A DNA stretch of 7,820 nt from an uncultured Prevotellaceae bacterium (lineage in GTDB: Bacteria; Bacteroidota; Bacteroidia; Bacteroidales; Muribaculaceae): contig CALAVD010000459.1 in NCBI GenBank assembly GCA_937892085.1, positions 1-7,820 on the forward strand. Direction: 5' to 3'. The position numbers and the translations under genes were made by a program. This document shows positions 1-6,023 of the stretch, piece by piece. The first letter of the stretch is position 1. Each line of letters begins with the position of its first letter. The notes under the pieces are model-generated. The model ran no database searches. It saw only the letters and a list, made by a program, of their open reading frames with translations, and was not told where the DNA came from.

Positions 1-43
1 CTCTTGGGAAATTAGTTTTTAAATAGTTGATATTCATTTTGTT

Positions 44-72
44 AAAGTGCTCATTGAATATGGGCGCTTTTT
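44..72 (+). terminator. Probable rho-independent terminator of a gene upstream of the window
   Basis: Positions 44-54 can pair with 60-70 over 11 consecutive base pairs, three of them G-T (G-U in RNA), around the 5-nt loop at 55-59. The run of five T at 68-72 overlaps the foot of the stem and is followed by AT-rich sequence. This is the usual shape of an intrinsic terminator reading left to right. Positions 1-40 contain stop codons in all three plus frames (for example TAG at 13-15), so a gene ending just left of the window or in its first bases would be served by it. No coding sequence can be identified there. Confidence 0.55.
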
Positions 73-145
73 GCATAATTGTATATTTTTCTTATATTTC
101 CCCCTTTTTTTCAAAGAAAACAATGAATATTCAATTATTTTTCAG

Positions 146-153
146 TAAATTTG
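146..153 (+). promoter_or_regulatory. Candidate Bacteroidetes-type -7 promoter element for the S8 protease
   Basis: TAAATTTG matches the Bacteroidetes -7 consensus TAnnTTTG exactly and lies 40 nt before the ATG at 194, leaving a short leader. No clear TTTG-type -33 element lies about 20 nt upstream. That region instead holds the 10-bp perfect palindrome TGAATATTCA (124-133), a possible protein-binding site. The leader has AAGGA at 166-170, but 23 nt from the ATG is too far for a classical Shine-Dalgarno. The rest of 1-193 is AT-rich, with a pyrimidine run around 97-112, and has no recognisable gene. Confidence 0.45.
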
Positions 154-193
154 CGAGATTTTTATAAGGAAATTTATTTTTAATATCATTCAC

Positions 194-3100
194 ATGAAAA
201 AATTTATTCTAATCCTTTTGGCGATTAGCGCATCGTTAGCTATGACAGCCGGCGATAAGCTGAGTGCGCCAACGAGGGTGTTCCTGCAGAACCGCGCCAA
301 TGCGGTAGCGCAGGCACCAGAGGGCAAGTCTATTCTTGCTTCTCCAAAGACAGTAAACGGGGTGGAGTATGTGGAATGCTTCATCTCTCTCAAAGGCGCT
401 TCGATAGCCGAGCTTGAGGCTACAGGAGTGAAAGTGACTGGCAAGTTCAGCGATTTTGTCACTGCCAGTGTTCCCGTCAACAAAATCGAGGCCGTATCTC
501 GAATTAAAGGTGTAGAGCAAGTGGGTATTTCTCGTAACTCGCGCCTGCTCACCGATGTGGCAAAGACTATTACTAATTCCGACAAGGCATGGAATGGAAC
601 CAACTATGGTCTTCCCCAGGGATTTACTGGTCAGGGCGTGGTAGTTGGTCTCATTGACGATGGTATTCAGTTCAACCACCGAGCATTTCTTAATGCTGAC
701 GGAACTACTCGCGTGAAGGCGGTGTATATGCCTAATGCCAGCAGCGCCAACGGTGGCTCCAAGGCCACTATCGATGGTGTTGAGCTCATGGGTTACCAGT
801 ACACCACCGCCAGCCAGATTGCTGCCCTCACCACCGACGACAGCAGTGAGAGCCATGGCACCCACACCACGGGTTGTGCCGCCGGTTCTCAAGTGGGCGA
901 CTATGCTGGTATGGCTCCCGAGGCCGACCTCGTGCTGTGCGGCTGCGGCTCCAGCCTTACTGATGCCGCTATCGCAAGCTCTGCAAAGTATATCGGTTGG
1001 TATGCTCAGCAGCTTGGTAAGCCCTGTGTTATCAGCATCAGCCTGGGTAGCGACATCGGTCCTCACGACGGCATGAGCTACATCAGCCGCGTCTATACCG
1101 AAGTTGCTAACACCTACGGTGCCGTGATACTTCTCGCTGCCGGTAACGAGGCCGACGTAGTGGGACATGCTGAAAAGACCCTCGCCAGCGATGACGACTG
1201 TATGGCTGTTATCAACAACGTGTCAGGCAGTTGGTGGGGCTCGGCTACTGGTGCTTGCGACATCTGGAACAGCACCAGCGATGAGCTTCAGATAAAAGTG
1301 ATTGTTAACGGCTCTCAGAGCGACTGGATGACCAGCGGAACCTTTAGCAGCGTGACTGTTTCGGGTGGTGTGGATGCCGCTAACAACCGCTACAATCTCT
1401 ACATTGAGAGCAGTGCCTCGTCGGCTACTTACATCATAAAAGGTAAGGGTGGAAATACCATCAATGTATATACCGACTGCTATTACAGTACTCTCGCCAC
1501 TTCGGGCAGTGTGAGTGGATACACTCTTACTCCAGGCACCTACGATGGCTCGATGTGCGACGACATGACTTCTCCCAAGGTAATTGCTGTGGGAGCACAA
1601 GCTTCAAAAGCCACCGATGGCTATGGTCAGGGTGATGTCGCCTATTTCTCGAGCTATGGTACCGACTGCAATGGCGTAGATCAGCCATTCATTACCGCTC
1701 CCGGTCACTATGTGGTTTCTTCAATCAACGGCTATGACTCTTATCAGTCTTCAACATGGAGCACCACTTTCAATGGCACCACCTACAAGTGGGGTGAAAT
1801 GAGTGGTACCTCCATGGCTACTCCATGTGCCGCCGGCGTGGTGGCTCTGTATCTGCAAGCCGACCCCACTCTTGATGTTGACCGCATAAAAGAGGTGATC
1901 GCCGAGACTGCCACAGCCTATCCCGCTGGCTCTACCAGCCCGGTTAAGGCACGTGGACATGGTATCATCAACGCTCTGGCTGGTATCGAATATATCCTCC
2001 AGCATCAGGGTCCAACCATCGTTGCCAACCCTGCTGAGGTGGCATTCGAGGGGTATCAAGGTGAGACTTATACCGAGGTGATTACCGTGAAGGGCTATAA
2101 CCTCACCCAGCCCATCAGTATTGCTAAGAGCGGTTCGAACGCCTATAGCGTGTCGCCCACCACTATCAGTGCCGAGGACGCCTACAATGGTGTTGACGTT
2201 ACCGTTACCTATGCGCCCACCGCAGCTGGCGAGACTACAGCAACTCTCACTCTCACCAGCGCCGATGCCGAGACTGTTACCGTGCCTCTGAGCGGTGTGG
2301 CAGCACCACGTGTTCCCACTCTTATCGTTGAGCCCGAGAGCCTCGACTTCGCCGCTACGCTTGATAAGACCGTGACAAAGACTATCACTGTCACTGGAGC
2401 ATTCCTGACCAATGACGTCACCCTCACGCTCGACGACAGCAAGGGCGTGTTCTCTGTTTCGCCTGCTACCATCTCACATAATAGCACCGACGTCAACACT
2501 CCTGTAACAGTGACTGTGTCATTTAACTCGGCAGCCGAGGGCAACTTCACCGGCTCAATAACATTGGCCAGCGAGGGTGCCCAAAGCAAGACTGTGAGCC
2601 TCACGGCAATAGCTCGTGATGGTGGCACTGCTGTTGACCCATTCCTCAATATCGCTAGCTATGAGACCATCGATGAGGCTGGGGCTAATGTGGATGGTAT
2701 GAGCACTATATACAAATACACCGAGTATGAGAATGAGGAGTGCGCTTGGCTCACAATCTCAAACTATGGCGCCCAGAAGGCCGATGCCACCCAGAACTGG
2801 TTGGCCAGCACATCGCTTACTCAATACAACAACACTTGGAGCGCAACTGATGTGTTCCCAGGACAAAACACTTACTTTGGCAGCAACCAGGCCTACTCGG
2901 TTTATGGCAGTGGAAATCAGACCTTCTATGTGACCAACTGCTCTCAAGTTAAGGCCTTTGTCAAGGGAAGCAGTTACTCTAGTTCGAGCGCATCACTGGA
3001 AATCTATGAGTGCTCACTCAATGCCAATGGAAGCGTAACACCTTTTACTAGCGCTGTTGACTCTAAGCAAGGCAGCGATGGTGTTATCACTTCGGCACAG

Positions 3101-4099
3101 CTTGATGAGTCAAAAATCTATATGGTACAATTGACAGGCGGCGGCTCTTATCCCGACCTCCTGGAGATAGGTTTCAAGACTCCTCTCAATCAACTTGAGA
3201 CACCAGTGGCTACTGCTGCTACCGAGATTACTGCCAGCAGCTTCGTTGCCAACTGGAACCCTTGCGCCGGTGCCGACAGCTACATCCTGCGCATCGTTCC
3301 TAAGAATTACGACATCCTCACTGAGAGCTTCGCTAATTTCACTAAGGCTGGTTCTGTCGACTTGGGCTCAACTCTTGATAACTACATGGAAAATGCCGGC
3401 TGGACAGGTTCTAAGCTCTATGAGGTCGTTGGTGGCATCCGCTTGGGCACTGGCTCTTCGGTAGGAACTCTCATTTCTCCAGCTCTTGACTTGTCAACGA
3501 GCAATGGCAAGGTGACAGTGACATTCAAGGCTAAAGCCTATAACAACGACACCAACTGCGACTTCATCGTTTCTTGCGGTGACGCTTCAGAGACCGTTAC
3601 TGTAGCAAGCAACACCGAGGACACTTACACCGTAGTTCTCGACTGCAATGCGGCCGATGGACAGCAAGTGAAGTTTGAGACTACCGCCAATGGCAAGCGT
3701 GTAGTTCTCACCAGCATCCACATCATCGATGGCGACCATGCTGGCACTGCTAAGTCGATAGACCTCGACGGCGTAACATTCACCGGCATCACCGCCAACA
3801 GCTACAAGGTTACCAACCTTGACCCTGCCACTACCTACCTCTACGATGTGAAGGCAGTGTTTGGCACCAAGCAGAGCAAGTGGTCTAACCTGATTTCGGT
3901 AACCACACTCGCTGGCGGTGTCTATGGCGACGTGAACTGCGACGGCGAGGTGACAACGGTTGATATCACTTGCCTCTACAACTATCTGCTCAACGGCGAC
4001 ACCACCTACATCGCCACCAGCGACGTAGATGGCGACGGCGAGATTACAACCGTCGATATCACCTGCATCTACAATATCCTGCTATCAATGAAGAAGTAA
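194..4099 (+). CDS. Secreted S8 (subtilisin-like) serine protease with Ig-like, split FnIII-like and C-terminal dockerin modules
   Basis: A 1301-aa exported endopeptidase. Residues 1-19 form a signal peptide (MKK, hydrophobic core, likely cut near Ala19). About 40-115 resembles an inhibitor-I9-type prodomain. The catalytic domain spans about 140-605: Asp155 in LIDDGI, His221 in SHGTH, oxyanion Asn318 in AAGNE and Ser540 in SGTSMATP. All are present, so the enzyme should be active. Asn318 and Ser540 are 222 residues apart, against 66 in subtilisin, so an inserted beta-rich domain of about 150 residues sits inside the catalytic fold. Then follow two Ig-like/HYDIN-like modules (about 606-705 and 706-807), an unrecognised beta-rich module (about 812-999), an FnIII-like module (about 1001-1036 plus 1196-1240) interrupted by a MAM/jelly-roll-like insert, and a dockerin-type EF-hand pair (1246-1297). 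No lipobox or typical type IX sorting domain is evident. The ATG at 194 gives the signal peptide directly and lies 40 nt from a promoter-like element. Substrate is unknown; surface or extracellular action is inferred. Confidence 0.93.
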   Translation: MKKFILILLAISASLAMTAGDKLSAPTRVFLQNRANAVAQAPEGKSILASPKTVNGVEYVECFISLKGASIAELEATGVKVTGKFSDFVTASVPVNKIEAVSRIKGVEQVGISRNSRLLTDVAKTITNSDKAWNGTNYGLPQGFTGQGVVVGLIDDGIQFNHRAFLNADGTTRVKAVYMPNASSANGGSKATIDGVELMGYQYTTASQIAALTTDDSSESHGTHTTGCAAGSQVGDYAGMAPEADLVLCGCGSSLTDAAIASSAKYIGWYAQQLGKPCVISISLGSDIGPHDGMSYISRVYTEVANTYGAVILLAAGNEADVVGHAEKTLASDDDCMAVINNVSGSWWGSATGACDIWNSTSDELQIKVIVNGSQSDWMTSGTFSSVTVSGGVDAANNRYNLYIESSASSATYIIKGKGGNTINVYTDCYYSTLATSGSVSGYTLTPGTYDGSMCDDMTSPKVIAVGAQASKATDGYGQGDVAYFSSYGTDCNGVDQPFITAPGHYVVSSINGYDSYQSSTWSTTFNGTTYKWGEMSGTSMATPCAAGVVALYLQADPTLDVDRIKEVIAETATAYPAGSTSPVKARGHGIINALAGIEYILQHQGPTIVANPAEVAFEGYQGETYTEVITVKGYNLTQPISIAKSGSNAYSVSPTTISAEDAYNGVDVTVTYAPTAAGETTATLTLTSADAETVTVPLSGVAAPRVPTLIVEPESLDFAATLDKTVTKTITVTGAFLTNDVTLTLDDSKGVFSVSPATISHNSTDVNTPVTVTVSFNSAAEGNFTGSITLASEGAQSKTVSLTAIARDGGTAVDPFLNIASYETIDEAGANVDGMSTIYKYTEYENEECAWLTISNYGAQKADATQNWLASTSLTQYNNTWSATDVFPGQNTYFGSNQAYSVYGSGNQTFYVTNCSQVKAFVKGSSYSSSSASLEIYECSLNANGSVTPFTSAVDSKQGSDGVITSAQLDESKIYMVQLTGGGSYPDLLEIGFKTPLNQLETPVATAATEITASSFVANWNPCAGADSYILRIVPKNYDILTESFANFTKAGSVDLGSTLDNYMENAGWTGSKLYEVVGGIRLGTGSSVGTLISPALDLSTSNGKVTVTFKAKAYNNDTNCDFIVSCGDASETVTVASNTEDTYTVVLDCNAADGQQVKFETTANGKRVVLTSIHIIDGDHAGTAKSIDLDGVTFTGITANSYKVTNLDPATTYLYDVKAVFGTKQSKWSNLISVTTLAGGVYGDVNCDGEVTTVDITCLYNYLLNGDTTYIATSDVDGDGEITTVDITCIYNILLSMKK
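3929..4084 (+). repeat. Duplicated dockerin type I calcium-loop repeats at the protease C-terminus
   Basis: Two 63-bp coding units, 3929-3991 and 4022-4084, spaced 93 bp (31 residues) apart, encode near-identical F-hand segments. Unit 1 has Asp1246, Asn1248, Asp1250 and Asp1257 in DVNCDGEVTTVD. Unit 2 has Asp1277, Asp1279, Asp1281 and Asp1288 in DVDGDGEITTVD. Each is followed by an ITC(L/I)YN helix. This matches the DxNxDGxxxxxD calcium loop of type I dockerins. The cohesin-recognition pair at loop positions 10-11 is Thr-Val in both units, not the Ser-Thr or Ser-Ser usual in clostridial cellulosomes. It is encoded inside the protease gene and is not a mobile repeat. Confidence 0.85.
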
Positions 4100-4117
4100 G
4101 GTTATTAATGTGACTTT

Positions 4118-4294
4118 AGGTGGGTTCTATAAATTAACTTGCGATGTTTTTGATTTATTTTCGTGCAGATGCGAAGTTAAAGCAGCAGCGGCATAGCGGG
4201 CTATGTTGCAAGGGTTTAACGAAGCAGATGCCGAAAAGAAACAAAAACAGCCAAGAACTCATCTCAACATTTTATTAATTTATAGAACCCACCT
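4118..4294. repeat. 177-bp intergenic palindromic element with perfect 20-bp terminal inverted repeats
   Basis: Positions 4118-4137 (aggtgggttctataaattaa) are the exact reverse complement of 4275-4294. Nested inside are further pairing blocks: 4145-4152 with 4242-4249 (8 bp), 4158-4163 with 4232-4237 (6 bp), 4176-4181 with 4215-4220 (GTTAAA/TTTAAC), and a near-central hairpin, 4192-4196 with 4201-4205, around CGGG. The right arm has about 22 nt more than the left between the outer repeats and the 8-bp block. The octamer GCAGATGC occurs in the same orientation in both arms (4165-4172, 4224-4231). There is no open reading frame of note and no clear target-site duplication. This fits a MITE- or REP-like interspersed element. 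The alternative is a local terminator or structured RNA after the protease gene. The inverted repeats are certain; the element class is inferred from one copy. Confidence 0.75.
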
Positions 4295-4333
4295 TAATAG
4301 TAAAGTAGTGTGTATTGCACTACTCTACTATTA
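4295..4333 (+). promoter_or_regulatory. Long hairpin in the cdaR-like leader, directly abutting the palindromic element
   Basis: Positions 4295-4310 pair with 4318-4333 over 15 base pairs with a single A-C mismatch (4303 against 4325), around the 7-nt loop 4311-4317. The foot is followed by ATTATTGC with no T-run, so it is not a convincing intrinsic terminator for either strand. It lies 24 nt before the ATG at 4358 and starts at the very base after the 4118-4294 element ends. It could be a leader structure, a protein-binding dyad, or part of a compound inserted element. The pairing is seen directly; the function is unknown. Confidence 0.5.
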
Positions 4334-4357
4334 TTATTGCAACAGTTCACACGCGTT

Positions 4358-5344
4358 ATGAGTTGGATCAAGCAGCAATTTAATTGGTTGTCGTCACTTT
4401 ACAAGAAGCTTTCAAGCAAAGAAACCTTCTTGTTCTTGACTTTTGTGCTGATAGCTGCCCTGTTCTGGGTGCTGCTCACGTTCAACAACAACATGACACA
4501 CGACATCACCATCAATGTAACGGTGAAGAAGCCTAAAAATGTCACTCTAATAAACGATGTGCCATCGAGCATCACGGTGACAATGAAAGACCGAGGACTC
4601 TCTTTCCTTAAATCCTTCTTCAAGTCAACACCAAGCATCGAGATTGACTTCAACAAGTACAATAACGAAAAGAACAAAGCCTTCGAGATTTCTTCTTATC
4701 AGCTGATTAGTGAGGTGAGAAGAGCATTAAAAAACAACGAGGCTACTATCATTAAAGTTCTCCCCGAGAGCATAGTTTCAAAATATACCACGTTACCAGG
4801 GAAAAAGGTACCGGTAAATTGGGAGGACAACATCAAGAACATCATCCCCGACAAGCAATTTGTCATTAACCCCGACATGATAACAACCGACCCCGACTCG
4901 GTGATAATCTATGCACTTGATCAAGCCACTCTGTTCAAAATAAATGAGGTGAACATCTCTACCGTTGAAGTGGCAAACCTCACTTCCACTTTCACTAAGG
5001 AAGTAGCAATGAAGAGCATCAACAATGTGAGAATAATACCCGACAAAGTGAAACTCACCGTTCCCGTTGAGCCTCTCATCAGGAAAGACTATAATGCCTC
5101 AATATCGGTGAGAAATCAGCCACAGGGTGTTAAAATACTCATATTCCCTCCTTCGGTGGACGTTTCGTTCCTCGTGCCACAGAGTCACTACCGCGAGGCT
5201 GTCAACCTCACTGTGATTGTCGATTACAACGACATCGACCAAAACCGTAACAAGGTGAACATCAAGTTAGGTGAAGTGTCAGGCAACTATACTAACGTGA
5301 CATTACCCACCGACAGCGTGGGATACCTGATTGAACGCTACTAA
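4358..5344 (+). CDS. YbbR-like (CdaR-type) membrane-anchored protein
   Basis: A 328-aa protein with a short cytoplasmic N-terminus rich in Lys, Gln and Trp, one membrane helix at about residues 24-42 (FLFLTFVLIAALFWVLLTF), and an extracytoplasmic beta-rich remainder of YbbR-like repeats. The first starts at about residue 48 (HDITINVTV) and further ones cover about 135-328. In Firmicutes, YbbR/CdaR proteins bind and modulate the membrane diadenylate cyclase CdaA. Bacteroidetes members commonly sit next to coaE and their role is less well defined. I chose the ATG at 4358 over the in-frame GTG at 4310: the GTG lies inside the 4295-4333 hairpin and would add only 16 unusual residues before the normal family N-terminus. 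No Shine-Dalgarno is visible. The next gene begins 12 nt after the stop, which suggests co-transcription. Confidence 0.85.
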   Translation: MSWIKQQFNWLSSLYKKLSSKETFLFLTFVLIAALFWVLLTFNNNMTHDITINVTVKKPKNVTLINDVPSSITVTMKDRGLSFLKSFFKSTPSIEIDFNKYNNEKNKAFEISSYQLISEVRRALKNNEATIIKVLPESIVSKYTTLPGKKVPVNWEDNIKNIIPDKQFVINPDMITTDPDSVIIYALDQATLFKINEVNISTVEVANLTSTFTKEVAMKSINNVRIIPDKVKLTVPVEPLIRKDYNASISVRNQPQGVKILIFPPSVDVSFLVPQSHYREAVNLTVIVDYNDIDQNRNKVNIKLGEVSGNYTNVTLPTDSVGYLIERY

Positions 5345-5356
5345 GCTACACACATA

Positions 5357-5941
5357 ATGACACCTAAAAAATTGATAGCAATCACTGGAGGCATTGGCTC
5401 TGGAAAGAGCGTGGTCGCAAGAGTGCTGCGTAACATGGGGCACAACGTGTACGACTGCGATATTCAGGCAAAGCGGCTCATGAATTCATCTCCTGCCATC
5501 AGGCAGCAACTCACGGCACGCTTCGGTGAGGCAATCTACAACCACGACGGCACCATCTGCAAGCCATTACTCAGCTCCATTATCTTCAACGACAACGAAG
5601 CTCTCATGGCCGTGAATGGCATCGTTCATCCTGCAGTGAAAGACGACCTCTTGTACTGGCACAATTCCCGTCCAACCTGTTTCAACTTTGTAGAGACCGC
5701 CATCCTTGTAGAAGCGGGAATGCAAAGCATGATAGATGAGGTGTGGAATGTCTCGGCTCCTCTCGAAACTCGCATTGCAAGGGTAATAAGCCGCAACGCC
5801 ACCTCTCGCCACAAGGTGCTTGAGCGAATCAACTCACAGTCAACATCACTCAGCAAGGTCACTGTTCCGGTAATGACAATCACCAACGACGACAGCACAC
5901 CAATCATGCCACAAGTCATCGCCTTGCTAACCAACTTGTAA
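5357..5941 (+). CDS. coaE: Dephospho-CoA kinase
   Basis: A 194-aa cytoplasmic P-loop kinase that catalyses the last step of coenzyme A synthesis, ATP-dependent 3'-phosphorylation of dephospho-CoA. Walker A is GGIGSGKS at residues 11-18. The YDCD segment (Asp33, Asp35) corresponds to the catalytic Asp region of the family (Asp33 in characterised enzymes). The VHP motif follows near residue 90. A lid/arginine region (RVISRNATSRHKVLERINSQ) and the C-terminal ITNDDST segment are also typical. Length matches the usual 190-210 aa. The ATG at 5357 puts the P-loop at the normal distance from the N-terminus. The gene starts 12 nt after the cdaR-like gene and is probably translated from the same mRNA. 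All key residues look intact. Confidence 0.96.
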   Translation: MTPKKLIAITGGIGSGKSVVARVLRNMGHNVYDCDIQAKRLMNSSPAIRQQLTARFGEAIYNHDGTICKPLLSSIIFNDNEALMAVNGIVHPAVKDDLLYWHNSRPTCFNFVETAILVEAGMQSMIDEVWNVSAPLETRIARVISRNATSRHKVLERINSQSTSLSKVTVPVMTITNDDSTPIMPQVIALLTNL

Positions 5942-5964
5942 AGTCCACACTTCTATAAACAACT

Positions 5965-6001
5965 AAAAAAGAGGAGCACCAGTATGACTGACGCTCCTCT
6001 T
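5965..6001. terminator. Terminator between convergent coaE and tsf, strongest for tsf
   Basis: Positions 5969-5977 (AAGAGGAGC) pair perfectly with 5993-6001. After a symmetric AC/AC internal loop, 5980-5983 pair with 5987-5990 around an ATG loop. Read on the minus strand, the stem ends in six T (5970-5965), the classic intrinsic terminator downstream of the tsf stop at 6024. Read on the plus strand, the same hairpin is followed by TAATTGTG, a poor U-tract, so it would end coaE transcription less efficiently. The hairpin lies 27 nt past the coaE stop and 22 nt past the tsf stop. Confidence 0.85.
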
Positions 6002-6023
6002 AATTGTGAAAAATTCCTATAAA

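Noticed and set aside
236..1168. 310-codon open frame on the minus strand
   Set aside because: It is antisense to the protease catalytic domain, its translation has no recognisable domain, and the plus frame carries the complete S8 catalytic residues.
4118..4294. A complete insertion sequence
   Set aside because: The region between the inverted repeats is under 140 bp and encodes no transposase. At most it is a non-autonomous element.
4310..4357. In-frame GTG start that would extend the YbbR-like protein by 16 residues
   Set aside because: The GTG lies inside the 4295-4333 hairpin, and the added residues do not look like this family's N-terminus. The ATG at 4358 gives a normal anchor protein.
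5984..6022. Tiny open frame (MTDAPLNCEKFL) starting in the loop of the coaE/tsf hairpin
   Set aside because: It has twelve codons, most of them in terminator sequence, with no ribosome binding signal.
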